The position numbers and the translations under genes were made by a program. DNA of 64,000 bases from an uncultured Maricaulis sp. (GTDB lineage Bacteria; Pseudomonadota; Alphaproteobacteria; Caulobacterales; Maricaulaceae). The notes beneath the pieces are model-generated. The model saw only the letters and a list, made by a program, of their open reading frames with translations, searched no databases and was not told the DNA's origin. Below, in pieces: positions 18,501-28,044 of the stretch. The stretch's first letter is position 1; each line of letters opens with the position of its first letter. The stretch is from assembly GCF_947259345.1 (NCBI RefSeq), contig NZ_CAMYLS010000018.1, positions 35,591 to 99,590 on the forward strand, written 5' to 3'.

Positions 18501-19684
18501 GGGAGGCTGACTTCGACCCGTCCATTGATTTGCGCCGCGCTGACCGGGTCGAACATCAGGCCCCGAAGGTCGGGTTCGAGGACGATGCGCGGAGCTGTAC
18601 CGCGAAAGATGACGGCCTGTCCCGTCAGCGATTCCACGGCCGCTTGCCCGCCCGACAGCCGGTCGAGCAAAGCTGGGCTGATCTCGTAGTTCGCCAGGAT
18701 TTCTGGCGAGGTGACCTCACGCAAGCTGACGTGGCTGCCACGGCTTTCCAGAGTGACCGTCTCAATCGTGACGGCATCCCCTCGTTGGCCCGATGCCCTT
18801 GCCGAAACGGTCTCGACTTCGGCGGTCAGTCGGTCCGGCACGAGGCTCCAGTTGGCGAGCTGAATCTGTGAGCTTGTGGTCCAGTGCGTGGCGTCCCAGG
18901 CCAACTCCGCCCGCGCCCAGCTTTCGCCGTCCGCGACAAGGTCCACCGTACCGCGACCCGTGGCGCTGTCCCCGTCGAGGCTCCCATCCAGTCGTACGGC
19001 GTGTCCGGGCATGCGCAGAAGGGCGGCGAGCGTTCCATCGGGCGCGCCGACAGCACTCAGTGTTCCGGATACCTGGTCGGTCGACAGCCTGAAATCGGCA
19101 TTCAGTCGGTCCCCCGGGGCATCCAGCCTGTTGGCATCGAGCGCGATCCGGCTGACCTCCGGACGCAGGCGCGCAGTGGCCTCGAGCGAGAGTTCGGCTG
19201 CGGGCCCGGCCAGCCCCTCGGCGAGGACAAGGCGCGTGATCGCCAGCGTGCGGAGATCGATGGCGGGCGGAGAGGGGAGGCCGCCGTCGGAGCCGGACCG
19301 GTTCCGCGAAACCGGCTCTGCAAGCACGGGGCGGCGGGCCACAGCAATCCGGTTGATCATCAGCTCATTGATCCGGATCGGTCGCGACATCAGGCTGCGC
19401 GCCTGCCAATCGAGCGTGATGTCCTCGGCTGTCAGCCAGACGCCTTCATCATCGCTTAGTGTGAGGGTGTCGATATGCAGGCGGGCCAGCGGGTCGCCGC
19501 TTAGCCCGGACACGCTGATACGGCCAATGCCGGGAAGGTTTCGACCATCGAGCTGGCTGTGGGCCAGCCAGCGTCCCGGCGCATTCCCCGCCGCCAGACG
19601 CAATCCGACCGCCATCAGGCCAAGGATGATCAGCGTCATGCCGGCCAGAAGGGCAATGCGGCGTATGAGGGCGGGGAGCGCCAT
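15596..19684 (-). CDS. tamB: TamB, inner-membrane-anchored translocation and assembly module protein
   Basis: A 1362-residue protein with one N-terminal transmembrane helix (IALLAGMTLIILGLMAVGLRLA). A very long series of short beta-strands follows, as in AsmA/TamB bridge proteins that span the periplasm and move phospholipid or assist outer-membrane protein insertion. The C-terminal part shows the DUF490 features TALNGTANLVGGTAFVFNRRF, DLTAIHSRTGFRASARVEGS, LSSDPALPEDEILSRLLF and NVYVEVGSTG. The TGA of tamA ends just before the ATG chosen at 19684 (two-base gap); a TTG at 19690 would overlap it by four bases. The operon order tamA-tamB is the standard one. Confidence 0.93.
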   Translation of the reverse strand: MALPALIRRIALLAGMTLIILGLMAVGLRLAAGNAPGRWLAHSQLDGRNLPGIGRISVSGLSGDPLARLHIDTLTLSDDEGVWLTAEDITLDWQARSLMSRPIRINELMINRIAVARRPVLAEPVSRNRSGSDGGLPSPPAIDLRTLAITRLVLAEGLAGPAAELSLEATARLRPEVSRIALDANRLDAPGDRLNADFRLSTDQVSGTLSAVGAPDGTLAALLRMPGHAVRLDGSLDGDSATGRGTVDLVADGESWARAELAWDATHWTTSSQIQLANWSLVPDRLTAEVETVSARASGQRGDAVTIETVTLESRGSHVSLREVTSPEILANYEISPALLDRLSGGQAAVESLTGQAVIFRGTAPRIVLEPDLRGLMFDPVSAAQINGRVEVSLPSGRPRLDLDIEISGLATGQAEADRLLGDALRVTGRVHDRGGEDGWQIEPGFSINAPLLTVTANGHLPPGTSWPIGEARIEIAETRQLLDRVSGPAAAQITFTENRSLTAQIDTTAMTWPDTTQGLLDGLQAELHLSGEDDAWTISRLYARSPALDLTLTGNARNAQDWQIGGDLALVGALPVAAAEIEGGLATAFRLVRDPEALRIRAVTTTRRLQAGPLDLQSPRLGVRGQLSQGPDEMSRLEWVFSAESEAGTALAMNGRFESGSDRLDLTLASGRYGDARFEGSAGMVGNELAVTLNALREDLMALNASYSGHADDLLEGRLDAELTLESQRLGAADLNAASLTLAGPLSGMILAASADGRMRSNVDLNATGEAAITADGVSVSLSPSGKWAAHNWNTLEPIRFTTGADGVSAFASFTLGGGRLDLDLQTSGISPVASLTIDSLPMGVLADITAMPATQGVLSGSADLRERDGVWRGSAQLEATGLLAGDLPDMPEMNMVLTASLQDEANASLRLTGGGLEASGEINRAGPTLNIARPQGEADAPLSGQITANGELMALAALVLPSDILMDSGRIDSEFIVSGTVGEPRLNGTATLRDGQINATTAGSLVTEVELDLILSEDSAELTRFSASDNREGRLSGSGRVARDAAGRVSGEGRFTFERFVAVRRPELTLQASGDLALTLDETGLLVNGESRIDQLRTQPTLNGAGSIPQLQVVEINLPKDRRAANETRIPIRLDYRVRAENGLYVSSRAFSSEWGVDLHITGPESKPALNGTANLVGGTAFVFNRRFSLANGVVTFDGAPGDARVDLTAIHSRTGFRASARVEGSVQAPTITLSSDPALPEDEILSRLLFDQSVSELGAFEAAQLAAQLSGQNLLDVVGQLRDLAGIDRLDISTNEDGNLSVVGGRRFGDNVYVEVGSTGAAAINEALIEWSLTADLSVLSRVSADTDASVAIRWRRDY

Positions 19685-19686
19685 GC

Positions 19687-21414
19687 TCAAAAAGCCTGGC
19701 CGAGGCTGAGATAGATCTGGAAGCCTGGCTCGCCCGTGCGGCGGTCCAGCGGTGTGGCGAGGTCAATGCGAACCGGCGCGAAGTCGAAATAATAGCGCGC
19801 ACCCACACCGATGGCGCTGCGCATGCCCCCAAACTCGGGGGCGTTGAGATCGGATGCGATGGCATTGTCTATAAAGGCGACGGCACCCCATTGCGGCGTG
19901 ACCCGCCAGCGCAATTCCGTGCTCAGTTCGACGACGGACAGGCCGCCAAAGGGTTCACCGTCCGATCCGATCGGGCTGAGAGACTGGTATTCGAAGCCGC
20001 GCGCCGAGCCGCCGCCGCCGGCGTAGAAGCGGTCATCGGCGGCAAGTGTGGTAGCTGATGTGCCCAGGACCGATCCGACCCGCGCCCGCACCGCAGCCAC
20101 GAGCGTGTCGCTCAATGGGTGATAACCGGAGGCACGGGCCTCGACGCGAACATACCGGCCATCGACATCACCAAAGGTCAGTGCGGGCGTGACCCGCAGG
20201 CTGGCCCGCAGCCCGCCGGTCGGGTCGAGCGCGTCATTGCGGCTGTCATAACCGCCACTCAGATCAAGGGCGGCGGTGATGATGTCGCGCTCGCCGGCAA
20301 TGTCGGTGACGCGCGAGCTGTCGAGCGTCAGGCCGACACCATATAGGCGGCGTTCGCCGACGCGGCGGGTGATCTCGACCCCGGCCTCGACTTCGTCCTG
20401 ATCGTAGGCATCCGTGGTTTCACGGGTGAGCCCGGAATGCAGAAAAAGAGTCTGGGCGTAACGCCGCCAATGTGGTCGTTCCAGGCGCGCGGTTGCGGAC
20501 TGGTTCAGGGTTGCCAGCGTGCTCGAGAGAGTCAGGGTCTCGTCATTGCCGAGGACATTGCGGCGGGTCCACCCGACATCCGCGCCGGCGCCCTCACTGG
20601 TCGAATAACGCAAGCCGGTCTCGATCGTGTGGCGATCGGCGGCCGTCAGGTCCACCGCGACGGTGCGTGCGTCAGTGCCATCAACCGGCGGGCCGAGCGT
20701 GACCCGGGCCGAGCGCACACTTGCGAGGCTGTCGAGGCGGCGCTGGTAGTCCAGCATCGCCTCGCGTGAAGCGATGCCGCCGCGTTCGAGCGGCGATATG
20801 CGCGCGATGAATTGTGGATTCCACGAACCGGTGTCGCGGCTGATTTCGCCATAGCGCGAGAAGGGGCCGGGCTCGAACCGGAAGGTGATCAACCCGTCCG
20901 GACCGGCATGATCGACCACCACTTCGCGTTCCAGGAGTTCGGCGTCCGGCCAGCCCTCATTCTGGAGCGACCGGAGCCCACGCGCCTCGGCATCCATGAC
21001 AGTCTGGGCCAGAAGCGGCGCGCCCGTCGGCAGGTCGATCGCCTCGAGGGCACGGGCGCGGGCGTCACTGGCATCACCGGTCTGTGCATCGACCTGTCCG
21101 ATGGTGAATTGCGGGCCTGGCAGGACTCGCAGGCGCGCGCCACCGGCATCGTCAACGAAGGTATCGACACGCGCTGCATAATATCCGCGTGAACGCAGGA
21201 GCCGTCGTGTCCGGTCGGCGGCGGTCCGGGCATCGCGCATGGCACTCGTCGCCGGCGTGTCCGGTCGTGTGTCGCGCTCGCCGATGGCGAGCTCGATGGC
21301 GGCGAGGAGGTCCGCATCCCGGACGCCCTGGACACGCGCGAGCGGCTCGGCATGGGCTACCGAACAGCTCAACAGGACAAGGGCTGGGAGGAGGGCGGTT
21401 TTCAACCGGGTCAC
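19687..21414 (-). CDS. tamA: TamA, outer-membrane Omp85-family assembly factor
   Basis: About 575 residues from the GTG at 21414. A signal peptide (TRLKTALLPALVLLSCSVAHA) precedes three POTRA-type domains (about 30-250), for example RRLLRSRGYYAARVDTFVDD and LRSLQNEGWPDAELLEREVVVD. A C-terminal bacterial-surface-antigen (Omp85) barrel follows, with RFYAGGGGSARGFEYQSLSP, the VRGF-like lid-lock motif. It pairs with TamB to assemble outer-membrane proteins or lipids. The frame stays open back to 21549, but that would overlap the end of hemN and lacks a signal peptide at the N-terminus, so I prefer 21414. The ribosome site there is weak, making the start less sure than the identity. Confidence 0.9.
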   Translation of the reverse strand: MTRLKTALLPALVLLSCSVAHAEPLARVQGVRDADLLAAIELAIGERDTRPDTPATSAMRDARTAADRTRRLLRSRGYYAARVDTFVDDAGGARLRVLPGPQFTIGQVDAQTGDASDARARALEAIDLPTGAPLLAQTVMDAEARGLRSLQNEGWPDAELLEREVVVDHAGPDGLITFRFEPGPFSRYGEISRDTGSWNPQFIARISPLERGGIASREAMLDYQRRLDSLASVRSARVTLGPPVDGTDARTVAVDLTAADRHTIETGLRYSTSEGAGADVGWTRRNVLGNDETLTLSSTLATLNQSATARLERPHWRRYAQTLFLHSGLTRETTDAYDQDEVEAGVEITRRVGERRLYGVGLTLDSSRVTDIAGERDIITAALDLSGGYDSRNDALDPTGGLRASLRVTPALTFGDVDGRYVRVEARASGYHPLSDTLVAAVRARVGSVLGTSATTLAADDRFYAGGGGSARGFEYQSLSPIGSDGEPFGGLSVVELSTELRWRVTPQWGAVAFIDNAIASDLNAPEFGGMRSAIGVGARYYFDFAPVRIDLATPLDRRTGEPGFQIYLSLGQAF

Positions 21415-21475
21415 CTTGGAACGCAATCCCGGTTTTATAGGACCCGCAAGGCGGGATGTCCTCCCCTTTATGGCG

Positions 21476-22801
21476 TCAGACTGCGGTGCTGTGACGGTTT
21501 TCGGCGAGCTGGAAGGCCGGGTCGAGGCGGGCGGCGATATTGCGGACATAGGGCTTGCCGCGCGCGGTGACGATCAGCCGCCCCGCCTCGATCCGGGCCA
21601 GCCCGTCGACGATGACGGGCTCGAGGGCATCGACACGATCGCTTGCGGTCAGCTCGGTCTCGAAACGGCATAGCAGATCCGCAAGACGTGTGGCGGTGGC
21701 ATAGTCCTCCGGCGACCGCGCGACCCCGCGGGTCAGCATGTCTTCACCGGACTCGACCGCCTCGGCATAGCGCACCGGATCAGCGATGGTCTGTACATAG
21801 CCTTGGGGTGTTTCGCTGATCGCTGACGCCCCCAATCCGACCAGGAGGTCGCTGGCATCGGTCGTGTAGCCCTGAAAATTGCGGCGCAGTGTGCCGTCGC
21901 GAGCGGCGACGGCCAGTGGGTCGTCGGGGCAGGCAAAGTGGTCAAAGCCGATCGCGTCATAGCCAGCCTGGCCGAGGGTCGCGGCAGCGGCGAGCATCTG
22001 GTCAAAACGCGCCGAGGCGCCGGGCAGGCGGGTCTCCGGGATGGCGCGCTGATGCTTCTTGAACCAGGGCACATGGGCATAACCGAAGACGGAAACCCGG
22101 TCTGCGCCCATCTCCGCCAGCGCCGTCGCGGTGGCGATCACCCGTGTTTCGGTCTGGGCGGGCAGCCCGTACATCATGTCCATATTGATGGCCCGGATGC
22201 CGGCGGCGCGCAGCATGTCTGCAGCGGCTTCGACCAATCCGCGCGGCTGGATGCGATTGATCAGGAGCTGGACTTCGCTGGACAGGTCCTGCACGCCCAG
22301 GCTGGCCCGCGTCACGCCGTGTTCGGCCAATGCTGCGCAGAGGTCCGGCGTGACCCCGCGAGGATCGAGCTCGACCGCAATCTCGGCACCCGTCCCTACC
22401 GTGAAATGCGCGCGCAGCCGTGTCATGATGCGTGCGAACTCCGCCGGTCGCAGCATATCCGGCGAGCCGCCGCCAAAATGGATATGAGACACGCGACTGT
22501 CGGCGGGGGTCAGCGCGGCCCGGCGCTTGATGTCGGTGTCCAGCGCATCGAGATAGCGAGCGATGCGGTCATGCCGGTTGGGGATGGTGGTGTGGCATCC
22601 ACAATACCAGCACATGGATTTGCAGAACGGGATGTGAATGTAGAGGGACAGTTCCGATCCTGCCGGTTGTTGCTGCATCCAGACGGACCAGTCCGCCAGT
22701 CCGATGCCCTCATGAAAGGCGGTCGCGGGCGGATAGGAGGTGTAGCGCGGTACGGTTTCCAGCGCGTATCGGGCCAGAAAACGCGGGGCATTCTTGGTCA
22801 T
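21476..22801 (-). CDS. hemN: HemN, oxygen-independent coproporphyrinogen III oxidase
   Basis: A 441-residue radical-SAM enzyme that decarboxylates coproporphyrinogen III to protoporphyrinogen IX without oxygen in heme synthesis. Cys60, Cys64 and Cys67 in PFCKSMCWYCGC bind the 4Fe-4S cluster and SAM; the fourth cysteine just after is a HemN hallmark. HFGGGSPDML is the SAM-binding glycine motif, and RYTSYPPATAFH near the N-terminus is typical of true HemN rather than HemW. The ATG at 22801 has GGAGA about ten bases upstream. An anaerobic FNR-type box was looked for in the 203-base gap to zwf and not found. It lies upstream of tamA with about 60 bases between. Confidence 0.95.
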   Translation of the reverse strand: MTKNAPRFLARYALETVPRYTSYPPATAFHEGIGLADWSVWMQQQPAGSELSLYIHIPFCKSMCWYCGCHTTIPNRHDRIARYLDALDTDIKRRAALTPADSRVSHIHFGGGSPDMLRPAEFARIMTRLRAHFTVGTGAEIAVELDPRGVTPDLCAALAEHGVTRASLGVQDLSSEVQLLINRIQPRGLVEAAADMLRAAGIRAINMDMMYGLPAQTETRVIATATALAEMGADRVSVFGYAHVPWFKKHQRAIPETRLPGASARFDQMLAAAATLGQAGYDAIGFDHFACPDDPLAVAARDGTLRRNFQGYTTDASDLLVGLGASAISETPQGYVQTIADPVRYAEAVESGEDMLTRGVARSPEDYATATRLADLLCRFETELTASDRVDALEPVIVDGLARIEAGRLIVTARGKPYVRNIAARLDPAFQLAENRHSTAV

Positions 22802-22935
22802 GCTCGTCTGTCTCCACAATTTTATTGGGAAATTAGACGGCCCCGACCTTTTGGAGGATGCGCCCAAAGCGCGCAGGCGCAGACCGGCCTGAATTGTGCC
22901 AGGATGGAGATCAAGGTCGACCGGTCGCCCGCCCT

Positions 22936-22951
22936 ATGTTAGGGGTAACAT
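22936..22951. promoter_or_regulatory. GntR(LacI-type)-like palindromic operator ahead of zwf
   Basis: ATGTTA-GGGG-TAACAT, with perfect six-base arms, lies 53 bases before the zwf start, in the hemN/zwf divergent gap. As recalled, the E. coli gluconate repressor GntR binds sites of the form ATGTTAC-N2-GTAACAT, which share both arms. An Entner-Doudoroff operon is a plausible target for a sugar-acid-responsive LacI-family repressor. The regulator is not encoded in this window. Confidence 0.5.
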
Positions 22952-23004
22952 TATTGTAGATCGCGACGCACCAACGGCACGGCGCGTCAAGCAGGAAGCC
23001 GGAT

Positions 23005-24480
23005 ATGGCCGAACTCGTACCCGTCGAACCCTTTGATATTGTTGTATTCGGTGCCACCGGGGATCTGGCCTTGCGCAAATTGATCCCGGCGCTCTTCCAT
23101 CGCTGGTGCGATGGGCAGATCACCGATGACAGCCGTATCATCTGCGCCTCGCGGGATTCCATGGAATCGGCGGCCTTCCAGGAGATGGCCGCCACTCATG
23201 TTGTTTCCGCAAAGACCTCGCCAGAGCGCCGGGCGTCCTGGGACAGGTTCGCAAGCCGCCTGACCTATGTCTCGGTCGACGCCACCAGTGAGACGTCTGG
23301 CTGGGAAGACCTCGCTGCCGCACTCGATCCGGATGAGACCAAGATCCGGCTGTATTATCTGGCGCTGCCGCCCTCGATCTACGGGGCGATCTGCGCCGGG
23401 CTGGCGGCTCACAAGCTGAACACGCCGAACGCACGCATCGTTCTGGAGAAGCCGATCGGCTCAAACTACCACACGGCCCGCGCGATCAATGACAAGGTCG
23501 GTGAAGTTTTCAAAGAAAACAACATCTTCCGGATCGACCACTATTTGGGCAAGGAAACCGTCCAGAACCTGCTCATCCTGCGATTTGCCAATTACCTGTT
23601 CGAGCCGATCTGGAACGCCAACGGGATTGACCATGTCCAGATCACGGTTGCGGAATCCCTCGGGGCCGGCAAACGGGCGAGCTATTATGACCGCTCCGGC
23701 GCCCTGCGGGACATGGTCCAGAACCATCTCCTCCAGCTCGCCTGCCTGGTGGCGATGGAGCCGCCTGCGTCGCTGGATCCCGATGCGGTACGAACCGAGA
23801 AGCTGAAAGTGCTCAAGGCTTTGCGGCCGGTGACGGCGGCCAATGTCAATCAGGATGTGGTCCGCGGCCAATACCAGGCTGGCGCGGTCGAGGGTGAGAC
23901 CGTGCCGGGCTATGCCGAGGAGGTGGGTCAGGCCACCCAGACCGAGACCTTTGTCGGCGTGCGGGCGCATGTCGACAATTGGCGCTGGGCCGGTGTCCCC
24001 TTCTATCTGCGGACCGGCAAGCGTATGGCCGCGCGACGCTCCGAAATCATCGTCCAGTTCAAGCCCATTCCGCACGATGTGGTCGGCGCGGCGGAAGGCG
24101 CGATGCATCCCAATCGCCTGGTCATCCGCTTGCAGCCGGATGAAGGCGTCAAATTGATGCTGATGACCAAGGATCCCGGGCCGGGCGGGCTCCGTCTGCG
24201 CTACGTCCCGCTCAATCTGGCCTATGCCGAGCATTTCGAACGGGACTATCCGGATGCCTATGAACGCCTGTTGATGGCGGTCGTGCGTGGCAATCTCAGT
24301 CTTTTCATGCGCCGCGACGAGGTCGAGGCGGCGTGGCGCTGGGTCGATGGGATCATCCAGTCCTGGGAAGACAGCCAGGCCAAACTCTATGGCTATCAGG
24401 CCGGCACAGATGGCCCGACCCAGTCTGCGCTTCTGCTGGCCCGTGAGGAGAGAGAGTGGTTTGATGGCCTTGACCGCTAA
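23005..24480 (+). CDS. zwf: Glucose-6-phosphate 1-dehydrogenase
   Basis: A 491-residue enzyme, standard length. It oxidises glucose-6-phosphate to 6-phosphogluconolactone with NADP or NAD, the entry to the Entner-Doudoroff and pentose phosphate routes. FGATGDLALRKLIPAL is the Rossmann GxxGDLA motif. VLEKPIGSN and FRIDHYLGKETVQNLL carry the substrate-binding and catalytic residues (His179 in DHYLGKE). PFYLRTGKRM is a further conserved block. AGGAAG at 22993-22998 supports the start. It is the first gene of the zwf-pgl-edd operon, and the pgl start lies inside its last codons. A palindrome upstream may be its operator. Confidence 0.97.
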   Translation: MAELVPVEPFDIVVFGATGDLALRKLIPALFHRWCDGQITDDSRIICASRDSMESAAFQEMAATHVVSAKTSPERRASWDRFASRLTYVSVDATSETSGWEDLAAALDPDETKIRLYYLALPPSIYGAICAGLAAHKLNTPNARIVLEKPIGSNYHTARAINDKVGEVFKENNIFRIDHYLGKETVQNLLILRFANYLFEPIWNANGIDHVQITVAESLGAGKRASYYDRSGALRDMVQNHLLQLACLVAMEPPASLDPDAVRTEKLKVLKALRPVTAANVNQDVVRGQYQAGAVEGETVPGYAEEVGQATQTETFVGVRAHVDNWRWAGVPFYLRTGKRMAARRSEIIVQFKPIPHDVVGAAEGAMHPNRLVIRLQPDEGVKLMLMTKDPGPGGLRLRYVPLNLAYAEHFERDYPDAYERLLMAVVRGNLSLFMRRDEVEAAWRWVDGIIQSWEDSQAKLYGYQAGTDGPTQSALLLAREEREWFDGLDR

Positions 24481-25192
24481 TCCGAACCTCACTTTCACCG
24501 AACACGCCGACAAGGCCGCCATGGCCGAGGCGCTGGCGCAGCCTGTGGCGGACCGCCTGGCTGCGGCAATTGTTGAACGGGGTGAGGCGATCTTTGCGGT
24601 ATCCGGCGGCTCGACGCCGGAAGGGCTCTATCGTCGACTGGCCGACACCGAGATCGACTGGTCGAAAGTGACGGTCATTCTGGTTGATGAGCGCTGGGTC
24701 GAGCCTGGCGAGGGCGGGTCAAACGAGACATTCCTGCAATCCACCCTGATGATCGGCGCGGCATCGGCAGCGCGCCTGATCGGCCTCAAGGCGCCGGGTG
24801 AGACGCCGCTCGACGGACTGGCGGCCGTGCAGGACGCATTGGTCGGCGTGTCTTTCCCGCCGGATGTGCTGATCCTCGGCATGGGCGAGGATGGTCACAC
24901 GGCGTCCTGGTTCCCGCGGGCCGATGGTCTGGACGTCGCGCTTGCCGAAACCGGACCGCCGGTTGCCGCCATTCGGGCCAAGCAAACCGCGGTGACCGGC
25001 GCGCTTACGGATCGCATCACCTTGACCCGGGCCGCGCTGGCGGGCGCCGGGCTGAGCCTGCTTCTGGTCGCCGGCGACGGAAAGAAGCGCGCACTTGAAG
25101 CCGCGATGGAGGCCGGCCCGATTGCAGACATGCCGATCCGCGTCCTACTGCGTTCGCCGGACGATTGCCCCGAAATTCACTGGACGCGCTGA
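24464..25192 (+). CDS. pgl: 6-phosphogluconolactonase
   Basis: A 242-residue protein of the NagB-like Pgl (DevB) family, which hydrolyses 6-phosphogluconolactone to 6-phosphogluconate. Visible motifs are [26 protein letters not shown] and [15 protein letters not shown], all in the expected order. The ATG at 24464 overlaps the zwf stop region by 17 bases and has a purine-rich GAGGAGAGAGAG upstream, giving tight translational coupling. A longer open reading from 24287 exists but only duplicates zwf in another frame. The next gene, edd, starts 26 bases after the stop. Confidence 0.95.
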   Translation: MALTANPNLTFTEHADKAAMAEALAQPVADRLAAAIVERGEAIFAVSGGSTPEGLYRRLADTEIDWSKVTVILVDERWVEPGEGGSNETFLQSTLMIGAASAARLIGLKAPGETPLDGLAAVQDALVGVSFPPDVLILGMGEDGHTASWFPRADGLDVALAETGPPVAAIRAKQTAVTGALTDRITLTRAALAGAGLSLLLVAGDGKKRALEAAMEAGPIADMPIRVLLRSPDDCPEIHWTR

Positions 25193-25217
25193 GCGCGTCC
25201 GCCTGAACGGAAGACTG

Positions 25218-27077
25218 ATGATGACCCAGACGATCAAGGCGACCCTTCGCGCCGTCACGGACCGTATCCGCGAGCGCAGCGCGCCGACCCGTTCGGCCTA
25301 TCTCGCCCAGATTGCGGCCGCCCGCGAGACGGGTCGCAATCGCTCGACCCTGTCCTGCGGAAATCTCGCCCACGGCTTTGCCGCCTGTGGCGGGGCGGAC
25401 AAGCGCGCCCTGAAAGATGGTGGCTGGGCCAATGTCGGCATCGTCACCGCCTATAACGACATGCTGTCTGCGCATCAGCCTTTCGGACCCTATCCGGACA
25501 TCATCAAGAAGGCGCTGAATCAGGTCGGTGCCGTTGGCCAGATCGCCGGTGGCGTACCGGCCATGTGCGACGGCGTCACCCAGGGCCAGCCGGGCATGGA
25601 GCTCTCCCTGTTTAGCCGCGACGTGATCGCCATGTCGACGGCGGTGGCCCTGTCTCACAACATGTTTGACGCTGCCCTGTGCCTGGGCGTGTGTGACAAG
25701 ATCGTGCCGGGCCTGATGATCGGCGCGCTGCGCTTCGGGCATCTCCCCGTGATCTTCGTACCGGCCGGCCCGATGCGGTCCGGCCTGCCCAATCCGGAGA
25801 AGGCCAAGGTCCGCCAGCTCTTTGCCGAGGGCAAGGTCGGCCGTGATGCCCTGTTGGAGGCCGAGAGCCAATCCTACCACTCGCCGGGGACCTGCACTTT
25901 CTACGGAACGGCGAATTCCAATCAGATGTTGATGGAAATCATGGGGCTGCACATTCCCGGCGCCGCTTTCGTCAACCCGGCCGACCCGATGCGCGAGGCT
26001 TTCACGCGGGCTGCAGCCCAGCGTGCCGCCGCGATCACCGCCGACAAGGACGCCTATGCCCCGATGGGCGAAATCGTCGACGAAAAGGCGATCGTGAACG
26101 CGATTGTCGGCCTCCATGCGACCGGCGGCTCGACCAATCATACCATTCACCTGATCGCCATTGCCCGGGCCGCCGGCATCCTGGTCGACTGGACCGATTT
26201 TGATGCGCTCGCCGATATCACGCCGCTCCTGTGCCGCGTCTATCCCAATGGGCCGGCCGATGTGAACCATTTCCATGCCGCGGGCGGGTTGGGCTATGTC
26301 ATCCGCGAACTGCTCGATGCCGGCCTGCTGCATGAGGATGTGAAGACGGTGATGGGCGACGGCTTGCGCGCCTATGCCAGCGAGGCTTTCCCCGATGGCG
26401 ACGGGTTGATGTGGCAGCCGGCCGCCACCGAGTCCGGCGATCTCGAGATTGTGCGCCCGGTATCGGAGCCCTTCTCCGCCGATGGCGGGCTGAAACTCCT
26501 CGACGGTCCACTTGGCCGCGCCGTGATCAAGGTTTCGGCGGTCAAGCTGGAGCATCGCATCGTTGAGGCGCCGGCCGTCGTGTTCGAAAGCCAGGATGAT
26601 TTCCTCGACCGCTTCAAGACGGGCGAACTTGACCGCGACTTCATCGCGGTTCTGCGCTTCCAGGGACCCCGCGCCAATGGCATGCCGGAATTGCACAAGT
26701 TGACCCCGGCACTGGGGTCCTTGCAGGACCGGGGTTTCAAGGTCGCCCTGGTGACGGATGGGCGCATGTCGGGCGCGTCCGGCAAGGTGCCGGCGGCGAT
26801 CCATGTCAGCCCGGAGGCAGCGCTCGGCGGGCCGCTGGCCCGGGTTCTTGATGATGATCTTGTCCGCCTGGATGCGGTCGCCGGCACGCTCGAGATCAAG
26901 GCAGACGGGTTTGATAATCGCGCTCTGGCAACGCCGCCTTCAGCGGTCCAGATCGGCATGGGCCGGGAGCTGTTCTCCGGCTTTCGCCAACTCGCCGGGC
27001 CGGCTGAGGAGGGCGCGCTGGCGATCCCCGATCTTGCTGTCGCGTCGCACCGCGATGACGCATTGATTCCGGCCTGA
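25218..27077 (+). CDS. edd: Phosphogluconate dehydratase (Entner-Doudoroff)
   Basis: A 619-residue member of the IlvD/Edd family; it dehydrates 6-phosphogluconate to KDPG using a 4Fe-4S cluster. Family blocks are [35 protein letters not shown] (cluster cysteine), [38 protein letters not shown] and [20 protein letters not shown]. Two in-frame ATGs, 25218 and 25221, are possible; GGAAG at 25209-25213 is better spaced for the second. Neither KDPG aldolase (eda) nor glucokinase follows, though they often do in relatives, so they must be elsewhere in the genome. The operon could read on into the DUF3108 gene. Confidence 0.96.
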   Translation: MMTQTIKATLRAVTDRIRERSAPTRSAYLAQIAAARETGRNRSTLSCGNLAHGFAACGGADKRALKDGGWANVGIVTAYNDMLSAHQPFGPYPDIIKKALNQVGAVGQIAGGVPAMCDGVTQGQPGMELSLFSRDVIAMSTAVALSHNMFDAALCLGVCDKIVPGLMIGALRFGHLPVIFVPAGPMRSGLPNPEKAKVRQLFAEGKVGRDALLEAESQSYHSPGTCTFYGTANSNQMLMEIMGLHIPGAAFVNPADPMREAFTRAAAQRAAAITADKDAYAPMGEIVDEKAIVNAIVGLHATGGSTNHTIHLIAIARAAGILVDWTDFDALADITPLLCRVYPNGPADVNHFHAAGGLGYVIRELLDAGLLHEDVKTVMGDGLRAYASEAFPDGDGLMWQPAATESGDLEIVRPVSEPFSADGGLKLLDGPLGRAVIKVSAVKLEHRIVEAPAVVFESQDDFLDRFKTGELDRDFIAVLRFQGPRANGMPELHKLTPALGSLQDRGFKVALVTDGRMSGASGKVPAAIHVSPEAALGGPLARVLDDDLVRLDAVAGTLEIKADGFDNRALATPPSAVQIGMGRELFSGFRQLAGPAEEGALAIPDLAVASHRDDALIPA

Positions 27078-27140
27078 CCTGCCATCATCCTGTCGCAGGG
27101 CCGGGCGAGATTGGTCGCGTGCCTGGTACCGGGGGTTGTC

Positions 27141-27977
27141 ATGTCGACGCGTGAATTCTGTCTTGTGGCCGGAATCGGCCTGAGCCTGGGTCTCGGTCTG
27201 GCCACGGGCGCTGCCGGCAGCGATGAGGCTGGTCTTGCGCCCCGGTCTGCATCCGAAGCTGTGCGGGTCTCGGCGCGTTATGCGTCTTCGGTTCTCTTCT
27301 TCAAAGTCGGTGAAATCACGCTCGATGCGCGTTTCGGCGACGCCGGATATGCGGCTGAAAGCTATATCGAGGCGGCCGGGCTCGCGGCGCTTTTCACCGA
27401 TTTCGATATTCGCGCAGAAGTCTCCGGACAGGGGGGTAATGGTGCCCGCGAGCCGGCCGTTTATCAGCATGTCGAGCGGACCGGTTCAAAAGTCCGTTCC
27501 GTGCGGGTTGAATTTGCGGATGATGTGGCCCGATCCAATGTGGAGCCGCCCTTTGGCTCCTGGGGCGTGCCGCCGGCCAGTGCCAGCGACCGGACAGATG
27601 TGATCGATCCGATGACGGCCTTCTTTGAATTGTCGCGCCGTCTGGAAGGCGGCGAGGGGTGTGACGGCCGTCTCGCCGTATTCGACGGCAAGGCGCGCTA
27701 TGATCTTCGTCTGGAAACTGTCGGGACAGACCGGGTCCGGACGCGCGCCTGGCGCGGCGAGGCACTTCTCTGCCATGCCTGGTATGAACCGATTTCCGGC
27801 TATGATCCGGAAGACTATCCAAGTGAGTCCGAACTGCGGCACCCGCTGGTCCTCTGGCTCGCTCCGATCGCCGGAGAGTCAGCCTATTTGCCGGTGCGCC
27901 TGCATACGCGCGCGGGCTTTGGGGGGGTGACAATCGAGCTGACCGGACTGGCGGTCGAACCGCTGGCTGGCGGCTAG
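27141..27977 (+). CDS. Exported DUF3108-family protein
   Basis: A 278-residue protein with a signal peptide ([26 protein letters not shown]). The mature part matches the DUF3108 pattern: [39 protein letters not shown], then [12 protein letters not shown], then a [12 protein letters not shown] strand and [20 protein letters not shown] at the end. DUF3108 proteins are periplasmic and predicted to have a lipocalin-like barrel, with no fixed biochemical role. I chose the ATG at 27141; an upstream TTG at 27111 is open but would spoil the signal peptide. It lies 63 bases after edd and could be co-transcribed, though sugar metabolism is not indicated by its sequence. Confidence 0.8.
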   Translation: MSTREFCLVAGIGLSLGLGLATGAAGSDEAGLAPRSASEAVRVSARYASSVLFFKVGEITLDARFGDAGYAAESYIEAAGLAALFTDFDIRAEVSGQGGNGAREPAVYQHVERTGSKVRSVRVEFADDVARSNVEPPFGSWGVPPASASDRTDVIDPMTAFFELSRRLEGGEGCDGRLAVFDGKARYDLRLETVGTDRVRTRAWRGEALLCHAWYEPISGYDPEDYPSESELRHPLVLWLAPIAGESAYLPVRLHTRAGFGGVTIELTGLAVEPLAGG

Positions 27978-28044
27978 GTCAAAATCCATGCCGGCGTGAT
28001 CGCCATCACATGTTGCAAGGCAGCATGTTGCTAGATTCTCCAAA

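Noticed and set aside
22802..23004. FNR anaerobic box upstream of hemN
   Set aside because: No TTGAT-N4-ATCAA-like sequence was found; the only clear palindrome is the GntR-like one closer to zwf.
25017..26804. Open frame of 595 codons antisense to edd
   Set aside because: Same cause; edd on the plus strand has all family motifs and the antisense frame has none.
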